The notes under the pieces: generated by a model
Told to the model about the DNA's origin: nothing
The model's input: only the letters and a program-made list of their open reading frames with translations
Database searches by the model: none
Assembly (NCBI RefSeq): GCF_050947875.1
Contig: NC_134569.1
Location: forward strand, 264,845,600 to 264,909,599
Length of the DNA stretch: 64,000 nucleotides
Direction: 5' to 3'
Source of the DNA: Dermacentor variabilis
Lineage: Eukaryota > Arthropoda > Arachnida > Ixodida > Ixodidae
Shown: positions 1 to 10,950 of the stretch, in pieces
How positions within the stretch are numbered: position 1 is the stretch's first letter
Layout of the letters: each line of letters opens with the position of its first letter
Program-made: the position numbers and the translations under genes

Positions 1-24
1 TCTCCAGGTCAGTGAGCATGCATT
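1..24 (-). mobile_element. 5' tip of an RTE-clade LINE leaving the window
   Basis: These 24 bases are identical to 14053-14076, which lies inside the minus-strand RTE copy at 13338-14772. From base 25 the sequence is Ty3-1 pol. The simplest reading is a 5'-truncated minus-strand RTE insertion whose 5' end falls at 24 and whose body lies to the left of the window. The match is short but exact and stops abruptly at the join. Confidence 0.6.
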
Positions 25-1939
25 AGGGAAATGCCCTAGGGAAAACGTCGGTGAGCCCTTCCAAATACTCTACTAGGGCTTTTGGCTCCGGGTCCCCTCA
101 TTGTTGTTCGGCGAAGTTTTCCGCGCTTATTATTCCAAGGAAGGCGTCGTCATCCTCGTCATCTTGCGGCGGCGGGTCAAAGGGGGCGCGTGATAGGCAA
201 TCGACATCTGAGTGTTTTCGTCCGGACTTCTATGTTACAGTGATGTCGTATTCTTGTAGTAAGAGGCTCCACCGTGCCAGCCGTCCTGAAGGGTCGTTTG
301 AGTTAGCTAGCGAAAACAACGCGTGATGGTCGCTGACCACTTTGAATGGCCTGCCATAGAGGTAAGGTCGAAATTTCGCTGCTGCCCAAACGATTGGGAG
401 GCATTCCTTTTCGGTTGTAGAATAATTGTCTTCCGCTTTTGACAACGACCGGCTAGCGTAGGCTATCACGTGTTGATGTCCATTTTTTCTCTGGACTAGG
501 ACGGCACCGAGGCCTAGGCTACTGGCGTCAGTGTGTATTTCGGTATCGGCGTGCTCGTCGAATTGTGCAAGTACGGGCGGCGACTGCATGCGTCGTTTGA
601 GTTCTTGAAATGCGTCGGCCTTCGGCGTTTCCCACTTGAAATCGACGTCACATCTAATTAGCTTTGTCAGAGGCTCAGCGATGCGTGAGAATTCCTTGAC
701 AAATCGCCTGTAATAGGCACACATGCCAAGAAATCTACGCACTGCCTTCTTGTCGATGGGATGCGGGAACTTTGCAATGGCAGCTGTCTCCTGCGGGACG
801 GGGTGGACTCCAGACTTGCGGATGACGTGGCCTAGGCACAGAAGCTCATCGTAACCGAAGCGGCACTTTTCTGGCTTGAGAGTAAGCCCTGATGACTTGA
901 TGGCCTCTAGTACTGTTGGAAGCCGCTTAAGGTGATCGTCAAAATTTCTGGCGAAGATGACGACGTCATCCAAGTAAACGAGACAGGTGTTCCACTTCAA
1001 TACTGGTAAACCCGTGTCCATCACGCGTTGGAATGTTGCAGGCGCCAAGCACAGTCCAAATTGCATAACCTTGAACCCATAGATGCCATCTGGGGTGATG
1101 AAGGCGGTCTTTTCGCGATCTCTTTCGTCGACTTCGATTTGCCAATAGCCAGACTTCAGGTCCATCGACGAGAAGTATTTAGCGTTGCAGAGCCGATCCA
1201 ATGCGTCGTCTATGCGTGGGAGGGGGTATACGCCCTTCTTCGTGATCTTGTTCAGACGATGATAATCGACGCAGAAACGTAGGGTTTTGTTCTTTTTCTT
1301 CACCAGGACAACAGGGGATGCCCACGGGTTTTTCGACGGCTGGATAATGTCGTCGCGCAGCATTTTGTCGACTTGTTCTCTTATAGCTTTACGTTCTCGC
1401 GGCGAAACTCGGTAAGGGCTCTGGCGGAGTGGTCGAGAGTACTCCTCAGTGATAATGCGATTCTTGGCGACTGGTGTTTGTCGAATCCTCGATGACGACG
1501 AAAAGCAGCCTTTGTATCGTCGGAGCAGACATCTCAGCTGCTGTTGCTTAATTATGGGGAGACTTGGATTAATGTCGTAGTCTGGTTCGGGGACAATGGT
1601 CGTCGGGGTAGATGCGGTGGAATCCGAGAGGAGAAACGCAATACTGGTTGCCAGAATTTCCTCGATGTACGCGATCGTCGTGCCCTTGTTGATGTGCTTG
1701 AACTGTCGGCTGAAGTTTGTCAGCAACACTCCGGTTTTCCCTCCATGCAGTCGAGCGATACCTCTTGCGACGCAAATTTCGTGGTCTAGCTGTAGACGTT
1801 GGTCGCCTTCAATGACGCCTTCTACGTCAGCGAGTGTTTCGGTGCCGACCGAAATAACAATGCTGGAGCGAGGCGGGATGCTCACTTGATCTTCGAGCAC
1901 ACTCAAGGCGTGGTGACTACGAGGGCTCTCCCGCGGCAT
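25..1939 (-). pseudogene. pol: Ty3-1 pol: reverse transcriptase and RNase H
   Basis: A 569-codon open stretch (1939 to 230) holds the gypsy RT. The fingers motif is [11 protein letters not shown], the palm motif YLDD lies near residue 320 (about 973-984), and an RNase H domain with HTDAS lies near residue 469 (about 520-545). An in-frame TAG at 230-232 stands where a Tyr is expected before KSGRKHSDVDCLSRAP. A further TGA is at 98-100, after which the frame continues to base 25. The catalytic residues of both domains are intact, but integrase is lost at the left junction. The protease upstream is in the same frame, separated by a single TAG at 1949-1951. Confidence 0.88.
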
Positions 1940-1951
1940 CGCTTTATCTTC

Positions 1952-2572
1952 CTACAGCGTTATTGACATCGAGTTCAGGTTGATGATTGCGCCGTGTTGG
2001 TCCAGGAAGTCACTAATAGTTATTCTTGCCGTGCAGATTCCAGTCGGCGTGATGAAGTGTCCTCCAGCGGTCCGAATTTGAGGGCCTTCCCATGCAGTTT
2101 TAACTTTCTTCAGCTGCGCTGCGATGGGTCCACTCATGACGGAGTAATCGGCTCTTGTGTCCACTAAAGAGGTGACTGCGTGGCCGTCGAGAAGCACGTC
2201 GAGGTCGGTTGTTCTTTCTCTGGCGTTGCAGTTGGGTCTTGGCGTCGGATCGCGGCTGCGTCGTGTTGAACTGAAGCTGGAACGTCGCGTCGTCAAGTCG
2301 TCTTTCGTCGGTGTAGCCTTGGCTTCCTGACTTCTTCGGGATGGCGGCGTGTTGTTATTCTGTCGTTGAGATGGTCTCTTCGTCGTCTTCGTCGGCGGCG
2401 GAGGATCTTCGTCAGTTCGACGAACAGCAACCGCACCTCCATTGGTTGCTGCTTTTAGTTTTCCGGATATGGGCTCGCTGACCGGCCCCGGGCTGGGCCA
2501 GTGTACGGTCGGCGCTGCGGCGACAGGTAGTGGCCTGGTGACGGCGAACGGGTCGGTCGTCGAGGGCTCCAC
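1952..2572 (-). pseudogene. Ty3-1 protease region
   Basis: This frame begins inside the end of gag and lies in the -1 frame relative to it, with about 118 bases of overlap (2455-2572). That is the usual gag-pol arrangement of Ty3/gypsy elements. After a low-complexity Pro/Thr/Arg linker comes a retropepsin-like segment with the active-site stretch LVDTRADYSVM (about 2134-2166). The family signature is D-T-G, and here the Gly has become Arg, which should abolish catalysis. It is followed by an ILGxD-type region that has decayed. Confidence 0.75.
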
Positions 2573-3656
2573 TGAGTAGCGGCGAGGTAGTCGGTGATGT
2601 CACGAGGGCGTTCACCTTCCCGAGGGCGCGGTCCATCGACGGTGAACCCTCGCAATCCCAGGTCGCGGTATGGGCAACGGCGATACACATGGCCGGCTTC
2701 GCCGCAGTGGTAGCAGAGCGGGCTGTGGTCGGGGGCTCGCCAAATGTCCGTCTTCCTCGCGTAGCTGCGCTGGGCGACGGGTGGGCATGCTGGCGGTGGT
2801 GGCGGTGGACGACGGAATTGCGGCGTGACAGGGCCCTGGCGTTGTCGCGGAGGGGGACCTTCACGGCGGGCGACGGCGGCGTAGGTTATCGCTTCCGGCT
2901 GAGGTTGCGGTGATCGTGGCGGCACCTCAGGGACTCCAAGCGATCGCTGAAACTTTCCTTTGACGATTTTAGCGATTGCATCCACTTGGGACTGCGTCCT
3001 TGGGTAGAACTTCTGCAGCTCCTCCAGTACGACCGCTCTGATAGTCTCGCGTAGATCGTCGGTAGCCAGTAATTGAACCCCGCCGTAGTTTGTAGAGTTC
3101 GTGCAGCGATCGAATTGCCGGTTTCGTATCTCGAGTGTCTTCTCAATGTTCGTCGCCTCACGAAGAAACTCTTCGACGGTCTTCGGAGGGCTTCTTACCA
3201 TCCCGGCGAAAAGTTCCTCGTTTACACCACGCATCAGTGGGCGCACTTCTCCTCGGCCATATCTGGGTCGGCGTGGCGGAACAAACGGCTCACTTCTTCC
3301 GTAAAGATGGCAACGTTCTCGTTTGGTAGCTGTACTCGGGCGTCCAGCATAGCTTCAGCCCTTTCCTTGCACACGACGCTTGTAAAGGTGCGCAGGAAGC
3401 CGCTACGGAACAGATCCCACGTTGTCAAGGTCGATTCTGTGTTCTCAAATCAAGTTCTGGCGGTGTCTTCTAAGGCGAAGTAGACATGCCGCAGCTTGCC
3501 GTCGGAGTCGCAGTTGTTGAATGTCACGATTCGTTCGTAGGTCTCCAGCCATGATTCCGGGTCTTCAGTCGCTGCTCCATGGAAGGTTGGTGGGTCCCGA
3601 GGTTGTTGTAGGATAATGGGGGACGCTGGGGCAACCATTGGGGTTGTCTTGACCAC
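2455..3656 (-). pseudogene. gag: Ty3-1 gag with CCHC zinc knuckle
   Basis: Gag would form the particle shell and bind genomic RNA. The N-terminal part starts at 3656 (PPTFHGAATEDPESWLETYE, the usual gypsy gag opening). A TGA replaces a Trp codon near 3448 and a one-base deletion lies near 3240. The frame then runs intact to 2455 and includes a zinc knuckle of C-x2-C-x4-H-x4-C form (CYHCGEAGHVYRRC, about 2680-2722) and an Arg/Ser/Pro-rich tail. Two lesions make it non-coding as it stands. Confidence 0.82.
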
Positions 3657-3824
3657 GATCTTCTTTGTCGTCTCAGGTAGAAGTCCGTGCTCTGGGGGCA
3701 GTCCTTGCAGTCTGAGGCTAGCACGCTGGTCTTGGGCGATGTTGGTTCAGTCCTCGGGCTTTGGGCTTGGATCGCGCCTTTGCGGGGGCGTTCAGTACGT
3801 GAACGCACAAGCGCCTGCACCAGA

Positions 3825-4239
3825 TGTCGCGTGGTAGTGACGGTGAAGAAAGCAGCAATACGGTGGTATACAAAACTAGCTTTTATTGGGCGAATCTGTG
3901 CCCACAAAAACAGGCTACACTTATAGCACAACGATACCGGCGAACACCGTCGGCGATCGTCGGAAATCTGATCAACGGGTCAAGCGCGTCAGCTTTTATA
4001 CATCAATCGTCGAATGTTCCAGACTAATCGTTGGGACCCGCGTGCCTTCCACAAGTTCTACACCATTCGCCTCAGGCGATGAAATCAGATAACATAAGGT
4101 TCGGCGACAACAGAGAGCGGATAGAAACATCGATAACTTTCCAGAAACTTCGGATACATGCAGGCGTGTCCCGCGCTGTGCGATCACATTTCTTAGGCGG
4201 CGAAACGTGGTTGCCCGGTAAAGATAAGTGCACGTGTCA
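3825..4239 (-). repeat. Ty3-1 5' LTR (415 bp)
   Basis: On the minus strand it begins TGACACGTG and ends CGCGACA (TG...CA). Its limits come from two related copies in the window, the solo LTRs at 18270-18687 (opposite orientation) and 43895-44473 (same orientation). It contains an AATAAAAGC stretch that could serve as a polyadenylation signal on the minus strand. The bases just outside (4240-4243) are ATAT. Confidence 0.88.
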
Positions 4240-4930
4240 ATATGTAGTGTGGATTGTGTGGCATTATAAGCATATTTGTGAAACAAGGATAACAGAGCGA
4301 TATTACGGCGAAGAACTAAAGGCTGTATGGAATGATCGAGTTTCATTGGCGTTACGCTGTAGTGATTGCTATAATTACGTGAAATTAAACGGGCAGCTCG
4401 GTTTCGGACTGATTCAAGCATGTCGATTAAGTATGTAGGATGGATGTGGGGACAAATTCATGATGCATACTCGAGCTATGAACTAACAAATGTCTGATAG
4501 GCCAATTTGCGGATGTTGGAAGGTGAATTACCCACATTACGACGTAGGTAACCTAATGTCCTTGAAGCTTTTGCGCAAACGGCTGCAATGTGGTCTGTCC
4601 TGGAGAGGCTGTCGGTTAGGTGAACACCCAAATATTTATACGATACTGTATGTAACAATTCTTTATTATTAACGTTGTATAAAATGCGAGTTGTCACGCT
4701 TACGACTAAAAGAAATTACCTGACATTTTGATACATTTAAAGCCATTAACCAGGTGTTACACAAATTATGAATTAGGTTAAGGTCATTTTGAAGGGCCAG
4801 TTGGTCTTCAGCACTGTTAATTGACCTGTAAATAATGCAGTCGTCAGCGAAATAACGTAAGCGAGATATATAGGACGAAGCGTTTCGAGCCAGACCCGAA
4901 GGTATGCCATTTAAAAAAGAAACACAGACA
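4240..4930 (-). pseudogene. LINE-G: ORF2 reverse transcriptase 3' part, CR1/Jockey-like
   Basis: The minus frames encode the end of the RT palm (YFADDCIIYRSI, about 4820-4860), the thumb-proximal SYKYLGVHLTDSLSRTDH and the C-terminal ESVRNRAARLISRNYS region, in two shifted frames. The sequence stops at the Ty3-1 LTR, so Ty3-1 landed in this LINE. The remaining 3' end should lie left of the window. To the right, beyond about 4930, RT homology is lost, so the copy is 5'-truncated or rearranged. Confidence 0.78.
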
Positions 4931-5081
4931 GCGAAGGCACAGACCAGATGATGATCCCACGGCAGTAAAGATAAGGATCCGTCAAGGTAGGTAGGACCGG
5001 TCTCCAATGAAGGCTGGTCCTCCAGCCGAAACATCAGTAAAACAATTGGGGCAACGTTCGTTTGTTTTTCTCTTTTAATAT

Positions 5082-5082
<1 letters not shown>

Positions 5083-5113
<31 letters not shown>

Positions 5114-5122
5114 TATATATAT

Positions 5123-5194
<72 letters not shown>
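5083..5194. repeat. (ATGT)n then (AT)n microsatellite
   Basis: About seven ATGT units are followed by a short AC/AT mix and a long (AT)n run ending at the Ty3-2 LTR. A matching (AT)n run resumes at 10408 on the other side of Ty3-2, so the element landed inside one AT tract. Open frames of repeated Tyr-Ile across this tract are artefacts. Confidence 0.95.
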
Positions 5195-5197
<3 letters not shown>

Positions 5198-5324
5198 AAC
5201 GAAGAAGAGTAGCCTGTCTGTGCCACAGCACCATCGCTACCGGCATCAGCTCGTGGTTGCTGTCCTTCGCCGAACGCTTGTGACTGCTACCTGTTCGCGC
5301 CCGTTGCTAATAAATCTCTTAGCA
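5195..5324 (+). repeat. Ty3-2 5' LTR
   Basis: This 130-bp repeat runs TGTAAC...TTAGCA, with the near-terminal AATAAATCTC as a likely polyadenylation signal. It pairs with 10277-10407 and differs by scattered substitutions and one A indel. Confidence 0.92.
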
Positions 5325-5386
5325 AGTGGTGGAGGTGCTGGGTTTCGACCACCCTGGGACTTCGGAGTCGCACTCTACCCCCCATC

Positions 5387-6767
5387 ATGCCCGACGACGC
5401 ACGCACACCTCCAGCTCCTCCAACGGCACCGGCCACCATGGTTCGCTTGTGCCGGTGCCTTGCATCAGCAAGATCCCCCTATATTCTCCGGCACAGATGA
5501 CAAAGACGTTGAAGATTGGATCGTCTTATGAGCGAGTGAGTGCCCATAATCAGTGGGACTATGTTACCAAGTTAAGAAACGTCGCATTCTATCTTACGGA
5601 CGTTGCAAAACTATGGTTTCTAAACCATGAAGCCGACCTCACTTCGTGGTTGGCTTCAAGACCAACTTTACCCAAGTTTTCGGTCGGCCAGCAGTAAGAA
5701 AGCTTCGTGCAGAACAACGTTTGCGCGCACGATCCCAAGAGACTGGAGAGAACTTCACGAGCCACATTGAAGACATTGTTGACCTTTGCAGACGGGTGAA
5801 TGCGTCAATGTCAGAGGAGAAGATCAAACATATAATGAAGGGTATTCAGGACGACGTGTTTCAAATGTTACTATCGAGGAGTCCTGACACTGTTCTTTAA
5901 TAATAATATTTGGGGTTTTACGTGCCAAAACCACACTGTTCCTTAAGTGATAGAATTGTGCCAGAGTTACGACGAGTTGTGCAGGCAACGGCTTCAAACC
6001 CGACGTCTCACCCCGCCCGCCAACTCTTTGTCCAGCCTTGCAGTCGACGACAACCATGCTGCTCTGTTCGTAAAAATTCAGGAATTCGTTCCCGCAGAGG
6101 TGGCCCGCCAGCTGTCTTTGATATATTCTGTCCAGGAACCACGACCTGCTTTGCATTCTACGATCCGCGACTTCATTCAAGAGCCAGTATTTCAAGCCGT
6201 TCCTCCAGCCGCTGAGCAGACACCAGTCACAGCACCTCTCACTTATGCTGAAGCAGTTTCCCGATCTCGTCCACAAACGCCCCTGCCGCCCTCTATGCAT
6301 CGACCACCGATATTTTTTGCTCCATTTATGCAGCTTCACGACCGACGGCATTTTCCTCCTGTGCCGCTACCCGACCGACAGCATTTTCCGAATCCTCAAC
6401 CACGACTCGGACGTTACCCCCACCATGGCGCACCTTCGATGACCGCCCAATATGTTTTGCTTGCGGTGGTGCTGGTCACGTGGCGCGCCATTGTCATCGT
6501 TGCATGCTTCCTCTTCAGAACATCCGTCGAGCGCCACCTTTCCCAGCTCCGTTTTCCTCTTCGCCTTCCAGCCTTCCTACCTCTTCCTTTTACCCTGACC
6601 GCCCAACCACCTCTACCCGCCGCTCACCCTCTCCCCGTCGTCGCTCGCTTTCTCCGATGCGGCGCCGTCCCGTGTCAACCGAGCAGGAAACCTGATGGAA
6701 GCAGTTCCCGAGGCCCGAAATGCGTCCACGTCGCAATGCCCAAGACCTTATCCCCCTCCAGCCAACG
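5387..6767 (+). pseudogene. gag: Ty3-2 gag
   Basis: The start at 5387 (MPDDARTPPAP) matches the Ty3-3 gag start (MPDADQQT). Recognisable blocks are the PPIFSGT-like opening, YERVSAHNQWD, KLRAEQRLRARSQETGENF, IELCQSYDELCRQR and, near 6446-6490, a zinc knuckle of form CFACGGAGHVARHC. The blocks lie in different frames. One disruption is a 37-bp insertion with its own target duplication at 5896-5932. Beyond it an in-frame TAA stands where Ty3-3 has a sense codon. Confidence 0.82.
5896..5932 (+). mobile_element. 37-bp micro-insertion with 9-bp target duplication
   Basis: ACACTGTTC occurs at 5887-5895 and again at 5933-5941, bracketing TTTAATAATAATATTT then GGGGTTTTACGTGCCAAAAC. Removing the insert and one repeat restores the spacing of the gag blocks on either side when compared with Ty3-3. 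The ACGTGCCAAAACCA phrase is, from memory, the hallmark of an abundant tick repeat, so this is a tiny fragment of that family. Confidence 0.75.
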
Positions 6768-8940
6768 TGATTGATGTCTCTGTCGAAGGAATCGCCGTAC
6801 TGACACTTGTAGATACAGGAGCCGCCGTATCCGTAATTTCCGCCGAACTCTGCCGCACACTATGAAAGGTTGAAAGGTTTTGACGCCTCTCTCCGACTTC
6901 TCCCTTCGAACCGCGAACGCTCAAAATATAACGCCTGTCGCTGTCTGTACTGCTCGCGTCTTAATTCAAGGTCTACTGTACACTGTCGAATTCGTTGTGC
7001 TGCCCTCGTGTTCCCATGACATTATATTAGGCTGGGACTTTCTTGCAAATAATAACGCCGTTATTGACTGTTGCCACGCCGAACTCGAACTTTCTGCACT
7101 TCCCGACCTTGAGACTATCTAAAACGGCCCTTTTAGTGTTAAACTGTTTGTGTCCGAAGACAATGCCGTCCCTTCACGCTCTTCCCTGCTTGTACCTGTA
7201 TCATGCGCCACTATTTTTGATGGAACTGTTGTCTTTACGCCCTCTGAGGTGTTCATCCGCCGCCGATGTTCTCCGCTGCCCTTTGCTCTCTTTACTCTTC
7301 GCAGTGGCGTCACGAAAACGGTCATCGACAATCCCATGGCCTGCCCTTTACCTTTATTTCATGGTGAATACCTAGGCCTTGTTCAACCGGTCGACACCTT
7401 TTGCATCTTTGAGGCCTGCTGTTTCAGCTTCTGCGAACCTTGGCGCACTTACTTGTGACCCTGCGGTTGATCAGTCACTTCTCGACGCTTTCCACTGCTC
7501 CATCGACCATGGCACGTCATCTTCAGAACGAAGCCAGCTTATTGCTCTTTTGCAGAGGTTCAGCGCTTCTTTCGACAGCCATGCTTCCGGTTTGGGCCAC
7601 ACATCGACCGTTTTTCACCAGATAGATACCGGCAGTCATGCACCTTTACGGCAGCGCCCTTACCGATTATCCGCCTCTGAGCGCCATGTCATTGACCATC
7701 AGGTTGCTGACATGCTCAAGCGTGGCGTTGTGCAGCCTTCCAACAGTCCCTGGGCATCACCGGTCGTCCTAGTTAAGAAAAAGGATGGCTCTATTCGATT
7801 CTGCGTCGACGACCTACGTCTGAACAAGATAACGCGCAAGGACGTTTACCCTTTACCGCGCATCGACGACGCCCTCGACTGTTTACAGGGAGCTGAGTTC
7901 TTTTCTTTGCTGGATTTAAGTTCCGAATACTGGCAAGTCCCTTTGGCATCATATGATCGACCTAAAACAGCATTTGTAACACCTAACGGATTATACGAAT
8001 TCATCATAATGCCTTTCGTCCTGTGTAACGCTACAGCCACTTTTGAGAGAATGATGGATAATATTTTACGCGACCTCAAATGGAACACATCTTTACGCTA
8101 CCTGGATGACGTAGTTGTCTTTTCCGCTGATTTCCCAACACATCTCAGCCGTCTCGAGCAAGTTCTGAAATGCCTCACTGGCGCGGGACTTCAACTTAAC
8201 CTAAAAAAATTTCATTACGGCGCCCGAAATTGCTCACAAATCTTGGCAATGTTAAATCGCCAGAATGCATCCTTCCGGATCCAGCCAAGCTCCGCGCTGT
8301 CACTGACTTCCCGCAACGAAAAAAGTTAAAGGAACTACAATGTTTCCTTGGTTTATGCCCATAATTCCGACGTTTCATTTGAAATGTCGCTTCTTTAAGT
8401 TCACCCCTGACAGCCCTTCTAAGCGGCTACAAAGAACTTTCCGTTTGGTCGCCCGCCTGTGATGACGCCTTCACGAAATTACGCCACCTGCTAACCTCGC
8501 CACCTATCCTCCGCCACTTCGATCCTGCAGCCCCCACAGAGGTCCACACCAATGCCAGCGACGTCGGACTTGGCGCCGTATTCGCGCAACGAAAAGCGGG
8601 GTTTGATGAATATGTCGTTGCCTACGCGAGCCGAACCCTGACAAAAGCCGAGGCTAATTACTCTGTTACGGAGAAAGAGTGTTTAGCCATTATTTGGGCC
8701 CTTGGAAAATTCCTTCCCTATTTGTACGGTCGCCCTTTCGATGTCGTTACTGACCATCACGCCCTTTGTTGACTGTCTGCCCTTAAGGACCCATCTGGCC
8801 GACTTGCACGGTGGGTCCTTAAGCTACAGGAGTACGACATCCGCGTTCTCTACCGTTCGGGCCGCAAACACACGGACGCTGACTCCCTTTCTCGCTCACC
8901 GTTCTCCGCTGACTGCGCTTGCCTATCCGCCCTTGAGCCC
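6768..8940 (+). pseudogene. pol: Ty3-2 pol: protease, RT, RNase H
   Basis: The protease keeps LVDTGAAVSVIS (about 6812-6847) and the downstream DIILGWDFL block (about 7018). RT occupies about 7640-8330: [30 protein letters not shown], and the catalytic YLDD near 8100. The frame breaks near 8230, and connection and RNase H continue in another frame ([13 protein letters not shown], about 8545). There the first catalytic Asp of the family TDAS motif is Asn, and a stop interrupts DHHALC near 8770. The tail [17 protein letters not shown] leads into integrase. Confidence 0.85.
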
Positions 8941-10240
8941 GTACTTACATCTCATGCAGTGCGCGACATGCCGTCGGAGCAGCGCAAGGATCCCTGGATC
9001 AGTGCTCTCATCAGCATCCTTTCTGATCCATCCACCTCTTCACCATCTGGCGCTCTTCGCCGCCAGGCTACCCACTTCTGCATTCGCGACGGCCTTCTTT
9101 ACCGTCGTAATTACCTCTCTGACGGTCGCAAGTGGCTTCTTGTGATACCCCGTCATCTCCGTCACGTTATCTGTGACGCTTTCCACGCAGACCCTCAGTG
9201 CGCGCATGCCGGCCTCTTCAAGACCTATGTTCGACTACGCATCCAATTTTATTGGCGCGGCATATATAACTACGTCAGAAAGTTCATTCGTTCCTGTGCT
9301 CAGTGCCAACGCCGAAAATTACCTCCCGGACAAATCTACCCGTCACAACCCCTTCCCTGCCCTAGCCGGCCCTTTGATCGTGTTGGTATAGACATATACG
9401 GACCGCTACCCTCAACTCTAGCTGGCAACCGCTGGATTATTGTTGCAGTGGATCATTTGACCCGCCATGCTGAAACAGCTGCTCTGCCGACTGCCACCGC
9501 CCGCGACGTTGCATCATTTCTGTTACGACATTTCGTTCTGCGCCACGGTGCCCCTCGCGAACTTCTGAGCGATAGAGGCCGCGCCCTCCTTTCCGACACT
9601 TTGAAGGCACTACTCGACGATTGCCGATTGGTCCACCGCACCAGTACAGCGTACCATCCGCAAACTAACGGCATGACCGAGCGCTTCAACCGTACTCATG
9701 GCGATATGCTCTCGATATACGTCGCCTCTGATCACTCAAACTGGGACCAAGTTCTCCCTTTCGTGACGTATGCGCCCAATACTGCGGCCCAAGCAACTAC
9801 TGGTTTTTCCCTTTACTTTTTCCTATACGGACGAGAACCTTCTACTACGCTCGATGCCATACTTTCATACACACCTGACGCGTCTAAAAGTACTCCGCTA
9901 TCTGAAGCTGCTCGTCATGCCGAGGAATGCCGCCAGCTTGCCCACGCTTTTTCCACCGAGGACCAGTGGCAGCAGCAATGCCGTCAACCTGCCGACCGTT
10001 CTGCACCAACTTTTTCGCCTGGCTCTCGTACGGCTTCGGGTACCCGCTACTACACCCAGCCTCTCCTCAAAACTTGTCGCAACATACCTAGGACCCTACC
10101 GCGTTCTGGAGCAAACGTCCTCGGTCAATTACATCGTAGAGCCCCTCACGCCATCGACGGACCTACGCCATCGTGGCCGCGAACTTGTCCACGGCTCTCG
10201 CACTAAGCCGTACTACGACCTAATAGTCTCTTCGCCTTAA
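8941..10240 (+). pseudogene. Ty3-2 integrase
   Basis: A mostly open frame (8959-10206) carries an HHCC-like zinc region ([19 protein letters not shown] ... CAQCQRRK). The D-D-E core is present: Asp in [10 protein letters not shown] (about 9385), Asp in [10 protein letters not shown] (about 9565), Glu in [10 protein letters not shown] (about 9680). The C-terminal [16 protein letters not shown] block lies in a shifted frame (to 10240), so a late frameshift separates it. The catalytic triad itself is intact. Confidence 0.88.
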
Positions 10241-10276
10241 GCCGCCAGGATGGCGCCTTTTTCTGCGGAGGGCGAT

Positions 10277-10407
10277 TGTAACAAAGCAGAGTAGCCCGCC
10301 TGCGCCACAGCACCATCGCTACCGGCACGAGCTCGTGGTTGCTGTCCTTCGCCGAACGCTTGGGACTGCCACCCGTTCGCACCCATTGCTAATAAAATCT
10401 CTTAGCA
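10277..10407 (+). repeat. Ty3-2 3' LTR
   Basis: This is the 131-bp partner of 5195-5324. It ends TTAGCA and is followed directly by (AT)n. Confidence 0.92.
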
Positions 10408-10416
10408 ATATATATA

Positions 10417-10478
<62 letters not shown>
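10408..10478. repeat. (AT)n microsatellite, right half
   Basis: This is the continuation of the AT tract at 5083-5194 that Ty3-2 split. It ends just before the first SAT460 unit. Confidence 0.93.
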
Positions 10479-10480
<2 letters not shown>

Positions 10481-10481
<1 letters not shown>

Positions 10482-10950
10482 GAGAAGAAAGGGGGTTGAC
10501 CGAGGGGCCTGATTTTTATGCTCCATTTCTTAAGAAGGAAACAAACAAACACACCAAAGAACACACAGGGAAAATTACTCGTGCTTAATAATTGAAATAA
10601 AGAAATGCTAAATTATTCGAATTGAAATTGGATGAAAAACAGCTTGCCGCAGGTGGAGAAGAATCCCGCGTCTTCCATTACGGATTCGATGCTCTCTCGA
10701 TTGAGCTCCCGTGGCGCTGTCTTCCGATCAACTTTCTCGGGTGTTTACGTGTTAGAACAAGAACTAGCTCTCGGAGTGTTAGCCAGCGTCACTACTCAGA
10801 AACCTTGGTGGCGCATTTGGAATATCATTTTTGCCGCTGCCGTCACGAGTAGGTGATCTTTGTGGGTCAAAGGAACTGGTCAATAAACCCGCACGTCCTA
10901 CCTGAAGGCATCGTTGATGCCACAGTCGAGACCCCCGTTATGCAATTATT
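10481..10950. repeat. SAT460 unit 1
   Basis: This is the first of at least 13 tandem units of 446-470 bp. Each has, in order, the block GGGGCCCRATTTTTA, CAAACACACCAAG, a minus-strand tRNA-like segment (here 10646-10715), then TTTACGTTTTACTACTAGAAC, CCGCAGGCGTCA, CAATAAACCCACACG and GACCCTCGTTAT. I set the phase at the GAACGAGAAG phrase. Unit 1 is somewhat diverged in the tRNA-like part. Confidence 0.85.

Larger units (their letters stand above)
25..4239 (-). mobile_element. Ty3-1: partial Ty3/gypsy LTR retrotransposon
   Basis: A minus-strand gypsy-type element reads, from right to left, as a 5' LTR (3825-4239), gag, protease, reverse transcriptase and RNase H. Integrase and the 3' LTR are absent because the element is cut at base 25. 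The 5' LTR abuts LINE sequence at 4240 (ATAT), the same four bases that flank the related solo LTR at 18270-18687. The candidate primer-binding site, read on the minus strand just inside the LTR, begins TCTGGTGCAGG. All frames are damaged, so the copy is not autonomous. Confidence 0.85.
5195..10407 (+). mobile_element. Ty3-2: complete but decayed Ty3/gypsy element
   Basis: The element is bounded by two direct LTRs of 130 and 131 bp that begin TGTAAC and end TTAGCA. Just inside the 5' LTR is TGGTGGAGGTGCTGG as a likely primer-binding site, and before the 3' LTR is a purine-rich tract (GCGGAGGGCGA). Internally it runs gag, protease, RT, RNase H, integrase. It sits within an AT microsatellite, so its target duplication cannot be told from the repeat, though ATAT fits. 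Several frameshifts and stops show it is old. Confidence 0.92.

Noticed and set aside
3838..4092. Plus-strand frames over the Ty3-1 LTR
   Set aside because: They lie within an LTR and have no counterpart kept open in the two other LTR copies.
3996..4421. A 141-codon minus frame crossing the Ty3-1 LTR boundary
   Set aside because: The first part is LINE-G RT tail and the rest is LTR. It is a chimaera produced by the insertion.
4669..5531. Open frames of repeated Tyr-Ile or Tyr-Val over the AT tract
   Set aside because: They are translations of a microsatellite, with no start context or domain.
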